DNA from: Deltaproteobacteria bacterium
Lineage (GTDB): Bacteria > Desulfobacterota > Desulfuromonadia > Geobacterales > Pseudopelobacteraceae
Length of the DNA stretch: 64,000 nucleotides
Reading direction: 5' to 3'
Assembly: GCA_021779135.1 (NCBI GenBank)
Contig: JAJYBH010000001.1
Coordinates: 25,993-89,992 of the forward strand
Shown here: positions 1 through 10,263 of the stretch, one piece after another
How the letters are laid out: each line of letters starts with the position of its first letter
How positions within the stretch are numbered: the first letter of the stretch is position 1
Program-made: the position numbers and the translations under genes
Notes under the pieces: generated by a model
What the model was told of the DNA's origin: nothing
Seen by the model: the letters and a program-made list of their open reading frames with translations, nothing else
Databases searched by the model: none

Positions 1-2
1 TG

Positions 3-707
3 GAACGCCTGAACGTCTTCGGCCCCGGCGAGGCCGAGGTGGATGAGATGCTGGGTGGTATTGCCCGGCCGGACCAGGGTCTGTACCTGGGGATATGCGT
101 TACGTTTCCCTGGATGCGCATTACACTGCGGGCTGAAGCGGATGGTGACGACAAGGCCTCGGCACTGCTTGACCCCGCTGTCAGCCTGGTGCGGGAACGG
201 CTTCAGGAGTACGTCTTTTCGAATGGTGACCGTACCATCGACGAGATCATTGCCGAACTGTTCATCCGGAAGGGGATGACACTGTCGCTGGCGGAATCCT
301 GTACCGGCGGGATGATTGCCCAGAGAATCACCTCGATCTCCGGCAGTTCCCGTTATTTTCTGGAGGGGGCGGTAACCTACAGCAATGCCGCCAAGTCCCG
401 TCAGCTGGAGGTGGGGCCGGCGTTGCTGGCGGAAAAGGGCGCGGTCAGCCGCGAGGTGGCTTCGGCCATGGCCAAAGGGGTGCGCCGGGCCGCGGGCAGC
501 CATCTGGGACTGGCTGTCACCGGAATCGCCGGGCCGGACGGCGGCACCGACGACAAACCGGTCGGCACGGTGTTCATCTCCCTGGCGGCCCCGGACGGTT
601 GCTGGACCAAGCGTTTCCGGTTCAGCGGCAGTCGCGACGAAATCCGCATTATCACGACCTGGACGGCGCTTGACTGGCTGCGGCGCTACCTGCTTAAGAA
701 GGAGTAG
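3..707 (+). CDS. cinA: CinA-family protein (competence/damage-inducible, nicotinamide-nucleotide amidase C-terminal domain), 5'-truncated by window edge
   Basis: Open frame runs in from the window edge ([17 protein letters not shown]...); C-terminal CinA motifs [39 protein letters not shown]; located upstream of recA. Confidence 0.92.
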   Translation, partial: ERLNVFGPGEAEVDEMLGGIARPDQGLYLGICVTFPWMRITLRAEADGDDKASALLDPAVSLVRERLQEYVFSNGDRTIDEIIAELFIRKGMTLSLAESCTGGMIAQRITSISGSSRYFLEGAVTYSNAAKSRQLEVGPALLAEKGAVSREVASAMAKGVRRAAGSHLGLAVTGIAGPDGGTDDKPVGTVFISLAAPDGCWTKRFRFSGSRDEIRIITTWTALDWLRRYLLKKE

Positions 708-899
708 ATACGCTTTCATAAGTTGCTTGTCATCATCCCCTCGTGGAACATGAAACGAGGCGGCAGCTTTTTTTCATCATAAATGTCACCTAGAGACGTA
801 TTGTGTCACCCTCCCGTGGTATCCTTCAAAAAGATTGTAACTGTTTGGATTTTGTATTTGTCAGTGCGGACATTTTGGCCCAAAGAAGGAGTACGTGCC

Positions 900-1745
900 A
901 TGACAAAAAGCGAGCTTATTCGGGTAGCTGTTTTTGAAGGAAAGCATATTCGCAAAATCTTGCATGAAGGCGAATGGTGGTTTGCAGTAATTGATATCGT
1001 GGAAGTACTCACCGGAAGCAGCATTCCTAAACGGTACTGGAGCGATCTCAAAAGAAAGCTTGCCAGGGAAGGCTATTTCGAGTTGTACGAAAAAATCGTA
1101 CAACTGAAATTCGAAGCAGCCGATGGCAAGTTCTACTCCACCGACTGCGCAGATACCGAGACGATGTTCCGTATCATCCAGTCCATCCCGTCACCCAAGG
1201 TAGAACCTCTGAAACGCTGGCTGGCCAAGGTCGGCAAGGAGCGGATCGACGAGATCGAAAATCCGGAACTCTCCATGGAGCGGATGAAGTCCCTCTACGA
1301 GAAAAAGGGCTATCCGAAAGATTGGATCGACAAACGGATGCGGGGGATAGCCGTCCGGCAGGACCTGACAGACGAATGGCAGAATCGAGGCGCCGGAACA
1401 AGCCTGGAGTATGCGATACTGACCAACGAGATCATGCAGGGGACGTTTGATCTGAAGGTGGAGGATTACAAGCAGGTCAAGGGATTGGAACGGGAAAATC
1501 TGCGCGATCACATGACCGACATTGAGTTGATCCTGACCATGCTGGCCGAGGCGACGACTACCAAGCTCCACCGCGACCGGGATTCAAAGGGATTCGAGCC
1601 GCTGAAAAAGGATGCCCAGGAGGGTGGAGCCGTGGCCGGCAGCACACGCAGGGATATTGAGAAGCGGTCGGGCAAGCCGGTGGTGACGGGAGAAAATTTC
1701 AAGGGATTGACGGGGAAAGGGCGGAAGAAGCCTGAAATTGGCTGA
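900..1745 (+). CDS. BRO-family N-terminal domain (phage antirepressor-like) protein
   Basis: ATG at 900 preceded by AAGGAG; N-terminus VAVFEGKHIRKILHEGEWWFAVIDIVEVLTGSSIPKRYWSDLKRKL resembles BRO-N/antirepressor domains. Confidence 0.8.
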   Translation: MTKSELIRVAVFEGKHIRKILHEGEWWFAVIDIVEVLTGSSIPKRYWSDLKRKLAREGYFELYEKIVQLKFEAADGKFYSTDCADTETMFRIIQSIPSPKVEPLKRWLAKVGKERIDEIENPELSMERMKSLYEKKGYPKDWIDKRMRGIAVRQDLTDEWQNRGAGTSLEYAILTNEIMQGTFDLKVEDYKQVKGLERENLRDHMTDIELILTMLAEATTTKLHRDRDSKGFEPLKKDAQEGGAVAGSTRRDIEKRSGKPVVTGENFKGLTGKGRKKPEIG

Positions 1746-2063
1746 GGTTTGAAGAAGTGAAACCTAGGCATAATCATAAAATGTTTAGAAGTTAAATCTA
1801 TGGCTAAAGCCGGTAAAATCTGCTATGGCAAATAGACTGGATCGGACTGGGTGGCGCGCACCAGTAAGTGTTTAGGGCCGGTTTTGTTGCTGTTAGGGAT
1901 CGGATAGGTTTTGTGGGGTAAAGGCGTGGGATGGGTGCCGTGGCCTCTGGGGCTTGGATTAATGCAACAAAGCAAATTTGACCTTGATGAGGTATCTATC
2001 AAGTCGCATTCTATAACGAAAATGAAAAATTAGATGCCATTGGGCCCATTCCAAGGAGGAAGT

Positions 2064-2387
2064 ATGATAAATCTGGAAGCAATGAGGATTGTGGCAATTG
2101 AGAATGAATTGGCTCTGCATGAAAGTTCGACTGGTGTAATGTTGATGGAATTCCCCTCGATAGGAAAAGTTTTACCACTATTGTTGTCAGCTGATGAAGG
2201 AGAAACTTGGTGCCCTGAAGCCTCCGGCCCAGAAGTAAAAATGTGGGGTGGTCGAATTAGTTTGCAAGGTATAACGCTGGAAACGGAAATTCGAGACATG
2301 TACCGTGACTTAAGTCTTGGTTCACCAGATAAAATGTTGAAGGCTGCCAATGAATTGCAGTCGATGAATGGGACCATATTCTCTTAA
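2064..2387 (+). CDS. hypothetical protein
   Basis: 107-aa ORF with strong SD (AAGGAGGAAGT) before ATG 2064; no family recognised. Confidence 0.55.
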   Translation: MINLEAMRIVAIENELALHESSTGVMLMEFPSIGKVLPLLLSADEGETWCPEASGPEVKMWGGRISLQGITLETEIRDMYRDLSLGSPDKMLKAANELQSMNGTIFS

Positions 2388-2680
2388 AGAGGCAACAAAT
2401 TACGCACCAATTTGGAGGACTAATGAGTTACCAGTCTGAAATCACTGGTAGGCATAACAAACCGGCCACCTAAAATCATATCCAGGGAACTTACGAACTC
2501 TCGACCTTCGAGAAAATAGCACCAATGATTATTCCTGGATATGCTCGGCTCAACACACTTCATTCTCTTGTCAGTTGACCCAATCGAGAACCCCAGATAA
2601 AGCCTTGCGGGACAACGCCAGGATATGCTATTTTCTAACCCTTTAAATTACCCATCCCACCTTTCAGGAGACATATACCA

Positions 2681-3703
2681 ATGGCGGAAAAAGATACGGC
2701 ATCGGATAAAAACAAGGCCATAGACCTGGCGCTCAGCCAGATTGAGAAACAGTTCGGCAAGGGTGCCATCATGCGGCTGGGCACGGATGAGGCGCTCCCG
2801 GGGGTGGAAGCCATTTCTACCGGTTCCATCTCCCTGGACATGGCTCTGGGAGTGGGTGGCGTGCCGCGCGGCAGGATCGTGGAAATATACGGACCAGAGT
2901 CTTCCGGCAAGACGACCCTGGCTCTGCACATTGTGGCCGAGGCCATGAAGAGCGGTGGCATCGCCGCCTTCGTGGATGCTGAGCACGCCCTGGACATCGG
3001 CTACGCCCGCAAGCTGGGGGTCAAGACCGATGACCTGCTGGTATCCCAGCCGGACACCGGCGAGCAGGCCCTGGAAATCGCCGAGACCCTGGTGCGCAGC
3101 GGCGCCATCGATGTGCTGGTGATCGATTCGGTGGCGGCACTGGTGCCCAAGGCCGAGATCGAAGGCGACATGGGCGATTCCCACATGGGCCTTCAGGCCC
3201 GCCTGATGTCCCAGGCCCTGCGAAAATTGACCGGCATCATCTCCAAGTCCAATTGCTGCGTGATCTTTATCAACCAGATCCGCATGAAGATCGGTGTCAT
3301 GTTCGGCAATCCCGAAACCACTACCGGCGGCAACGCCCTCAAGTTCTACGCCTCGGTGCGCATGGATATCCGCAAGATTGCCACCCTGAAGCAGGGGGAT
3401 GCCGTAATCGGTTCCCGCACCCGCGTCAAGGTCGTCAAGAACAAGGTGGCCCCCCCTTTCAAAGAGGTGGAGTTCGATATCCTTTACGGTGAAGGTATCT
3501 CCCGCACCGGTGATGTGCTGGACCTGGCGGTGGACAGGGGCATCGTCGACAAGAGCGGAGCCTGGTTCTCCTACGGTAAGGAACGTATCGGACAGGGTCG
3601 CGAAAACTCTCGCACCTGGTTGACCGAGCACCCTGAAACACTGGCCGAGATCGAAGGAAAGCTCATGGACCTGCTCAAGGCTCCACTGGTCGCCAAAAAG
3701 TAG
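2681..3703 (+). CDS. recA: Recombinase RecA
   Basis: Walker [82 protein letters not shown]. Confidence 0.99.
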   Translation: MAEKDTASDKNKAIDLALSQIEKQFGKGAIMRLGTDEALPGVEAISTGSISLDMALGVGGVPRGRIVEIYGPESSGKTTLALHIVAEAMKSGGIAAFVDAEHALDIGYARKLGVKTDDLLVSQPDTGEQALEIAETLVRSGAIDVLVIDSVAALVPKAEIEGDMGDSHMGLQARLMSQALRKLTGIISKSNCCVIFINQIRMKIGVMFGNPETTTGGNALKFYASVRMDIRKIATLKQGDAVIGSRTRVKVVKNKVAPPFKEVEFDILYGEGISRTGDVLDLAVDRGIVDKSGAWFSYGKERIGQGRENSRTWLTEHPETLAEIEGKLMDLLKAPLVAKK

Positions 3704-3714
3704 TCGGAGGGAAC

Positions 3715-4869
3715 ATGGATCTGAATGAAATACTGACGATCGCCGTCAAGGCCAAGGGCTCGGATATACATATCAAGACCGGGTTGCCTCCCATCGTCCG
3801 TATCGATGGCCGGTTGCACCCGATCCCCAACGCCCCCCGGCTTTCTCCCGACGTTGTCAATGGCATGAGTCAGGGTATGATGAATGATCGGCAGAGGCGG
3901 ATATTCGAGGAGAATTCGGAGGTCGATCTGGCCTATGCCGTTCCGGGACTGGGGCGTTTCAGGGTCAGCGTGTATCGACAGCGCGGCACTACCGCGATGG
4001 TGTTCCGCTCCATCTCCTTTGTCATACCGTCACTCTCTGGGCTCAACCTGCCGCCGGTTCTGCAGAAGATCTGCCAGGAGGAGCGCGGACTGGTGCTGGT
4101 GACCGGTACCACCGGTTCCGGCAAGTCTTCTACCCTGGCAGCGATGATCGACTATATCAACCAGAACCGCACCTGCAACATCATCACCATCGAAGACCCG
4201 GTCGAGTTCCTGCATCGCGACAACAAGAGCATCATCAGCCAGCGTGAGGTGGGATCGGATACGCCCTCCTTCTCCGGCGCCCTCAAGGGAGCCCTGCGGC
4301 AGGACCCCGATGTTATCCTGGTGGGCGAGATGCGCGACTACGAGACGATTGAGACCGCAATGACCGCTGCCGAGACCGGCCACCTGGTCATGTCAACCCT
4401 GCACACCATGGATGCCGCCGAGACGGTAAACCGCATCATCGGCGTGTTTCCTCCCTACCATCAGCGCCAGGTCCGCATCCAGCTGGCAAGTGTTATCAAA
4501 GGGGTCATCTCCCAGAGGCTGGTGCCGAAATCCGATGGTAAAGGACGTGTTCCGGCGGTGGAGGTCATGCTGGGGACCGGCCGCATACGCGAATGCATCG
4601 ATGACAAGGACAAGACCAAGCAGTTGCATGATGCCATTGCACAGGGATTTGTCAGCTATGGCATGCAGACCTTTGACCAGTCATTGATGAAACTCTACAC
4701 GGCTAACCTGATCTCCTATGAAGAGGCGGTGCGGCAGAGTTCCAACCCGGACGACTTCGCCCTCAAGGTCTCCGGTATCTCGGGCACCTCGGATGCCTCC
4801 TGGGAAGGCTTCGAGAGCAAGGAAGACCCGGTTGCGGAACCGGAACCGCTTGAAATCGAGAAGTTCTGA
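3715..4869 (+). CDS. pilT: PilT-family twitching motility ATPase
   Basis: GTTGSGKSSTLAAMIDYIN, IITIEDPVEFLH, GEMRDYETIETAMTAAETGHLVMSTLHT. Confidence 0.93.
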   Translation: MDLNEILTIAVKAKGSDIHIKTGLPPIVRIDGRLHPIPNAPRLSPDVVNGMSQGMMNDRQRRIFEENSEVDLAYAVPGLGRFRVSVYRQRGTTAMVFRSISFVIPSLSGLNLPPVLQKICQEERGLVLVTGTTGSGKSSTLAAMIDYINQNRTCNIITIEDPVEFLHRDNKSIISQREVGSDTPSFSGALKGALRQDPDVILVGEMRDYETIETAMTAAETGHLVMSTLHTMDAAETVNRIIGVFPPYHQRQVRIQLASVIKGVISQRLVPKSDGKGRVPAVEVMLGTGRIRECIDDKDKTKQLHDAIAQGFVSYGMQTFDQSLMKLYTANLISYEEAVRQSSNPDDFALKVSGISGTSDASWEGFESKEDPVAEPEPLEIEKF

Positions 4870-5335
4870 ACCCTCTTCTCCGGAACGGGCGTACCTGTAT
4901 GCGCTACGCATTCTGACCGCGCGGGATTATACGGTGTCCCGGCTGCAGGAAAAGCTCCGTGGCAGGGATTTTGATCTGGCGGATATCGAGACCGCACTCG
5001 GGCGACTGGTCTCGGAGGGGTGGGTGGACGACCGCCGTTTTGCCGAACGCTTTGCCGAATCGGCGCTGGCGTCCGGGCGTTACTACGGCGCCCGTTTGCG
5101 GCAGGAGATGCGACGGCGGGGACTGCCGTCCGAACTGGTGTCCGAGGTGCTCGGACAACTCCTGGCGGATCATGATGAAGTCGAGGAAGTATGCGCAATC
5201 GTTGAACACCGTTTCAGCGGTTTTTCATTTTCCGCTGCCAGCGACAAGGAAAAACGCCGGGCGGTAGGTTTTCTGCAACGCCGCGGGTTCTCTCTTTCCG
5301 CGATAATGCGTGCCCTGCGGACAACGGAGCTGTAA
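4850..5335 (+). CDS. recX: Regulatory protein RecX
   Basis: AYLYALRILTARDYTVSRLQEKLRGRDF...GWVDDRRFAERFAESALASGRYYGARLRQEMRRRGLP; the tracked ORF start 4718 overlaps pilT, so a TTG near 4850 is a more plausible start (start uncertain). Confidence 0.85.
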   Translation: MKSRSSEPSSPERAYLYALRILTARDYTVSRLQEKLRGRDFDLADIETALGRLVSEGWVDDRRFAERFAESALASGRYYGARLRQEMRRRGLPSELVSEVLGQLLADHDEVEEVCAIVEHRFSGFSFSAASDKEKRRAVGFLQRRGFSLSAIMRALRTTEL

Positions 5336-5364
5336 AGAAAAATTTCTAAGTGTTGAGGATACAG

Positions 5365-7998
5365 ATGACAGGCAGAGAGATTCGCGCACGATTTCTGAAA
5401 TATTTTGAGGATCGGGGACATGTGGTGGTCCCCAGCTCGGGGATCCTCCCCAAGAACGACCCGACTCTGATGTTTACCAATGCCGGCATGAACCAGTTCA
5501 AGGACTGTTTCCTGGGTCTGGAGGATCGCGGCTATTACCGGGCAGCCAGTTCGCAGAAGTGCGTGCGGGCCGGCGGCAAGCACAATGACCTGGAGAATGT
5601 GGGGCGCACCGCCCGCCATCATACCTTCTTCGAGATGCTGGGCAACTTTTCCTTCGGCGACTACTTCAAGAAAGAGGCCATCGCCTTTGCCTGGGAATTT
5701 CTCACCGTCGACCTGGGGCTGGACAAGAGCCGCCTGTATGTGACGGTCTACACCGATGACGACGAGGCCGCCGACCTCTGGCACCTGCAGGAAGGTGTGC
5801 CGCGTGAGCGGATCTACCGCTTCGGCGAGAAGGACAACTTCTGGTCAATGGGGGATACCGGCCCCTGCGGCCCCTGTACAGAAATCTTCTGGGACAACGG
5901 TCCCGAGGTGGGCTGCGGCTCTCCAGACTGTGCCGTGGGATGCGACTGCGACCGCTACATGGAGATCTGGAACAATGTCTTCATGCAGTTCAACCGCTCA
6001 GCCGACGGTGTCCTGACGCCGCTGCCCAAGCCCTCCGTCGATACCGGCATGGGGTTGGAGCGCATCACGACCGTCATGCAGGGGGTGCACTCCAACTACG
6101 ATACCGATCTGCTGCAGGGGATCATCCGACACATCGAGCGTCACAGCGGTAAAACGTATGGCGACAATGAGAAAGACAATGTCTCCATGCGGGTCATAGC
6201 CGATCACTGCCGTGCCGTGACTTTCCTGATCTGTGACGGGGCCCTGCCCAGCAACGAGGGGCGCGGCTATGTGCTGCGACGCATCATGCGCCGCGCCGCC
6301 CGTCATGCCAAGATGCTGGGGGTGGGCGAACCGTTGCTCTACAGGATGGTGGAGGCGGTACGCGAAATGATGGGGGATGCCTATCCGGAACTGGCCGAGC
6401 GCGAGGCCTATATCAAGAAGGTGGTTCTGGCGGAAGAGGAACGCTTCACCGAGACCCTTGATCGCGGCCTCGGGATTCTCAACGATGAAGTGGCAGCGTT
6501 GCGTATCAGCGGAAAAACGGTAATTCCGGGCGACGTGCTCTTCAAGCTGTACGATACCTTCGGTTTCCCGGTCGATCTGACGGCTGATATCGTGGAATCG
6601 GAAGGTTTTACGGTTGATGAAGCCGGTTTCGGGGCCTGCATGGAAAAACAGCGCGAGCTGGGCCGCGAACACTGGAAAGGTTCCGGGGCTGAGGGAATTG
6701 CCGACATCTACAAGGCAATACACAATCGTGGTGTTCATTCCCAGTTTGTCGGCTATGACGCCCTGCTGGCCTATTCTCCGATACTGGCGCTGGTGCGTGG
6801 TGGCGTTGAAGCCAACACTGCAACGGCCGGCGACCAGGTGGATGTGATCGTGGAATCGACGCCTTTCTACGGTGAATCAGGTGGACAGGCAGGTGATGGC
6901 GGCCTGATCTCCTCCGGAAGCGCTCATCTGGAGGTTGTGGATACCAGTCGGCCATTTGTTGACCTGATAGTCCATCATTGCCTCGTCAAGGAAGGGTCAC
7001 TGCGGGTTGGTGATGCGGTCAATCTGACCGTCAACGGCGCTACCCGCGCTGCCACGGCGCGCAATCACACCGCCACGCACCTGCTCCAGACCGCCCTGCG
7101 CCAGGTGCTGGGGGAGCATGTCAAGCAGGCCGGTTCACTGGTGTCTCCAGACCGTCTGCGTTTCGACTTTACCCATTTCTCCGCCATGACCACCGACGAG
7201 CTCAGGCAGGTGGAGGGTCTGGTCAATGGCTATGTCATGGAGAATGCCCCGGTGGCTACCAACCAGATGCCGATCAGTGAAGCCATCGAAGCCGGGGCAA
7301 CGGCCCTGTTCGATGAAAAATACGGTGATTCGGTGCGCGTGGTCCGTGTGGGCGATGTCAGCATGGAGTTGTGCGGCGGCACCCACGTTCGGGCGGCTGG
7401 CGACATTGGTCTGTTCAAGATCGTCTCGGAAGCCGGGATTGCCGCGGGGGTACGCCGCATCGAAGCTCTGACCGGGACCGGCGCGCTCGGTTTCGTCCGG
7501 CAGATGGAGGATGAACAGCGGGCGATGGCGGCACTGCTCAAGGCCGAGGGAGGCAACCCGCTGGACCGGCTGGAAAAGCTGCTGCTCCGCCAGAGGGAGT
7601 TACAGCGCGAGATCGAGTCGCTCCAGGGGCGCCTCAACGCCGCGGCGTCCGGGGATCTGCTGTCGCAGGTTGTTGAGGTCAACGGCATAAGACTGCTGGC
7701 GGTACAGGTACAGGTCGAGGATATCAAGGGGTTGCGTGACCTGTCCGATACCCTCAAGGAGCGTATGGGTGAAGGGGTTGTCATCCTGGGCGCCGAGATC
7801 GGCGGCAAGGCCAATTTGCTGGTTGCCGTCAGCAAAGAATTGAGTGCAACAATAAAAGCCGGTGATATAATCAAACAACTGGCACCGATTGTGGGAGGAA
7901 GTGGCGGCGGCAAGCCCGAATTGGCCCAGGCCGGCGGAAACCTTCCCGGCAAGATTGGTGAAGCCCTGGCTGCGACAGCACGGATACTCGGACGCTAG
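5365..7998 (+). CDS. alaS: Alanine--tRNA ligase
   Basis: [59 protein letters not shown] and CGGTHV motifs. Confidence 0.99.
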   Translation: MTGREIRARFLKYFEDRGHVVVPSSGILPKNDPTLMFTNAGMNQFKDCFLGLEDRGYYRAASSQKCVRAGGKHNDLENVGRTARHHTFFEMLGNFSFGDYFKKEAIAFAWEFLTVDLGLDKSRLYVTVYTDDDEAADLWHLQEGVPRERIYRFGEKDNFWSMGDTGPCGPCTEIFWDNGPEVGCGSPDCAVGCDCDRYMEIWNNVFMQFNRSADGVLTPLPKPSVDTGMGLERITTVMQGVHSNYDTDLLQGIIRHIERHSGKTYGDNEKDNVSMRVIADHCRAVTFLICDGALPSNEGRGYVLRRIMRRAARHAKMLGVGEPLLYRMVEAVREMMGDAYPELAEREAYIKKVVLAEEERFTETLDRGLGILNDEVAALRISGKTVIPGDVLFKLYDTFGFPVDLTADIVESEGFTVDEAGFGACMEKQRELGREHWKGSGAEGIADIYKAIHNRGVHSQFVGYDALLAYSPILALVRGGVEANTATAGDQVDVIVESTPFYGESGGQAGDGGLISSGSAHLEVVDTSRPFVDLIVHHCLVKEGSLRVGDAVNLTVNGATRAATARNHTATHLLQTALRQVLGEHVKQAGSLVSPDRLRFDFTHFSAMTTDELRQVEGLVNGYVMENAPVATNQMPISEAIEAGATALFDEKYGDSVRVVRVGDVSMELCGGTHVRAAGDIGLFKIVSEAGIAAGVRRIEALTGTGALGFVRQMEDEQRAMAALLKAEGGNPLDRLEKLLLRQRELQREIESLQGRLNAAASGDLLSQVVEVNGIRLLAVQVQVEDIKGLRDLSDTLKERMGEGVVILGAEIGGKANLLVAVSKELSATIKAGDIIKQLAPIVGGSGGGKPELAQAGGNLPGKIGEALAATARILGR

Positions 7999-8028
7999 GA
8001 GCCTGGTTCATTCGTCACGAGGTTTGCA

Positions 8029-9147
8029 ATGATATTACAACACCTGCATAACGAGGCGCCCACCCCGCAAAAAAATCCGACAACCATCCTGATTGTGGAC
8101 GATGAGTCCGTCATCAGGGATCTTTGTGCGAAGGCCCTCAGCAGCTACAATGTGTTTCAGGCCGGTTCCTGTCTGGAGGCCATGAATATCTATGAAAACG
8201 AATCCGTAGACCTGATCCTCACCGATGTCATGATGCCTGGCGGCACCGGGCTTGATCTCCTGCGGCAGATCAAGCATATTGATCCCACGGCCGTCGTTGT
8301 AATCATGACCGGGTTTGTTGAAAAGGATATTATTCTCGAAGCGCTCAAAGAGGGCGCCGATGATTTTATCAACAAGCCTCTCAATTTATTGCAGTTGAGA
8401 ACAGCCGTCGAGAAGGCCATTGCAAAGAAAATACTTAAAGAAGAACTTGCAAATCTGAAAAAACTGGATCACCTCAAGAGTATCTTCCTCTCGCTCATCT
8501 CCCATAAACTCCGCACGCCGATCACTTCAATCTCACTGTTTCTGCAGGATATTCAGCACGGCGTCTATGATATGAATGATCCTTCATTTGCACAGAATGT
8601 GCGGATGATCAATGAAGAAACCCTGTATCTGAGCCGCATGGTGGGCGACCTTCTTGCTTTCAGCCAGGTAATGGATGTGAGGGGGGTACAGCGCGAGGCA
8701 TGTGATCTCAACTTTATCGTGGCCTCGGTACTGCAGGGATCCATGGAGGCGCAAAGCAAACCCGGCATTGAGACGGATTTTCATGAAGTGCCGCTGCCCC
8801 CATTACAGCTGGACCGGAAAAAAATCACCTTTGCTTTGCAGCAGGTCATCGAGAATGCCTACAAATTTTCAGGTGAGGTAGGTCACGTTACCATCTCCCT
8901 GCTCGATGCCGGCGACCAGGTGTGTATAATTGTTACTGATACCGGGGTCGGGATGGCCCGTGACGAGATCCACAAGGTGTTTGAAAAATTCTATCAGATC
9001 GATCCCTGTAATACCGGCCAGGTGCGGGGCTTTGGTCTGGGGTTGTATTATGCGCGGGAGTTTATCCGGCTGCATGGGGGCAGTATCAATCTGGACAGCC
9101 AACCCGGTTTGGGAGCCACGGTTACGATAATGCTGCCGATGCAATAA
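8029..9147 (+). CDS. Hybrid REC-HisKA-HATPase sensor kinase/response regulator
   Basis: N-terminal receiver (TILIVDDESVIRDL, LILTDVMMPGGTG), HisKA-like SLISHKLRTPITSI, HATPase NAYKFSGEVGH.., DTGVGMARDE, GFGLGLYYAREFIRLHGG. Confidence 0.92.
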   Translation: MILQHLHNEAPTPQKNPTTILIVDDESVIRDLCAKALSSYNVFQAGSCLEAMNIYENESVDLILTDVMMPGGTGLDLLRQIKHIDPTAVVVIMTGFVEKDIILEALKEGADDFINKPLNLLQLRTAVEKAIAKKILKEELANLKKLDHLKSIFLSLISHKLRTPITSISLFLQDIQHGVYDMNDPSFAQNVRMINEETLYLSRMVGDLLAFSQVMDVRGVQREACDLNFIVASVLQGSMEAQSKPGIETDFHEVPLPPLQLDRKKITFALQQVIENAYKFSGEVGHVTISLLDAGDQVCIIVTDTGVGMARDEIHKVFEKFYQIDPCNTGQVRGFGLGLYYAREFIRLHGGSINLDSQPGLGATVTIMLPMQ

Positions 9148-9175
9148 CCTTTTGAGGTTTTGCGAATTCTACGTT

Positions 9176-9213
9176 AAACTGCCAGCTTTAAGGTTGGCAG
9201 TTTTATTTTTTTT
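9176..9213. terminator. Rho-independent terminator
   Basis: AAACTGCCA-loop-TGGCAGTTTT followed by ATTTTTTTT between the kinase gene and argB. Confidence 0.8.
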
Positions 9214-9249
9214 ATCGCACGTATCCCGCATCCGGGGAAAAGAGACGAT

Positions 9250-10128
9250 ATGAAACATCTGATAGAAAAAGCCACGACGTTGATGGAGGCGCTGCCCTAC
9301 ATCCGGCGCTTCGCCGGCAGGACATTTGTTATCAAGTACGGCGGCCACGCCATGTCGGACGAGAAGCTGAAAGAGTCGTTTGCCCTGGACGTGATCATGC
9401 TGAAGTCACTGGGAATCAATGCCGTCATCGTGCATGGTGGCGGCCCGCAGATCAACGAGACCCTTAAGCGTTACGGCATCGTCTCTGAATTTGTCAGGGG
9501 CATGCGGGTGACCGATGCCGAAACCATGTCAGTGGTGGAGATGGTGCTGGTTGGTCAGGTCAACCGGGAAGTGGTTGGCTATCTCAACCAGCATGGCGGT
9601 CGCGCAGTCGGGCTGTCCGGCAAGGACGGTACCCTGCTGCTTGCCGAGAAGCTTCTTCAGGAGGTTACCGGAGACGATGGCGCAGTGGAGCTGGTTGACA
9701 TCGGCTACGTCGGTGATGTGGTCAAGGTCAATACCGACCTGATCGCAACCCTGGAAAACGGGAAATATATCCCGGTCATTGCGCCGGTGGGAGTCGGCCA
9801 GGATGGGGAAAGCTACAATATCAACGCCGACCTGGTTGCCGGACGGGTTGCCGCGGCGCTTAATGCGGAAAAGCTGATTCTTTTGACAGACATTGAAGGT
9901 GTCAAGGACACGAACGGCAGGCTCCTGGGAAGTCTTTCGGTAGCTGAATTGCACTGCCAGATCGAGCAGGGCGCCATTACGGGTGGAATGATCCCCAAGG
10001 TGGTCTGTTGCGCCGATGCACTAGGGGATGGCGTCAAGAAGGCCCATATCATCGATGGGAGAGTGCCCCATGCCGTGCTGCTTGAAATATTTACCGACGT
10101 CGGTATCGGGACGGAGATCACCAAATAG
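9250..10128 (+). CDS. argB: Acetylglutamate kinase
   Basis: [43 protein letters not shown]; first gene of the arg cluster. Confidence 0.98.
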   Translation: MKHLIEKATTLMEALPYIRRFAGRTFVIKYGGHAMSDEKLKESFALDVIMLKSLGINAVIVHGGGPQINETLKRYGIVSEFVRGMRVTDAETMSVVEMVLVGQVNREVVGYLNQHGGRAVGLSGKDGTLLLAEKLLQEVTGDDGAVELVDIGYVGDVVKVNTDLIATLENGKYIPVIAPVGVGQDGESYNINADLVAGRVAAALNAEKLILLTDIEGVKDTNGRLLGSLSVAELHCQIEQGAITGGMIPKVVCCADALGDGVKKAHIIDGRVPHAVLLEIFTDVGIGTEITK

Positions 10129-10130
10129 AA

Positions 10131-10246
10131 GGAACGCGAATTTTTCCCAATCTCGGCGTTGGCCATCGCGCCTCCTCGTGCAGCGTAGCGCTGCTACGCT
10201 TCCTCGTCGCCCCTTGGCCGCCTTGATATTGAAAAATACACGTTCC
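10131..10246. repeat. Long imperfect palindromic element between argB and argD
   Basis: Ends GGAACGCGAATTTTTC and GAAAAATACACGTTCC are near-complementary; centre AGCGTAGCGCTGCTACGCT (10182-10200) is a perfect 8-bp-arm hairpin; intermediate segments also partly complementary. Confidence 0.75.
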
Positions 10247-10263
10247 TATGGGTTGGAGAAAAA

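Noticed and set aside
737-782. Possible terminator after cinA (CCTCGT...ACGAGG then CGGCAGCTTTTTTT)
   Set aside because: Stem is short and separated from the T-run; too weak to list as a feature
2648-3631. 327-aa minus-strand ORF opposite recA
   Set aside because: Shadow ORF of a GC-rich coding region; recA is unambiguous on the plus strand and the antisense translation has no recognisable domain
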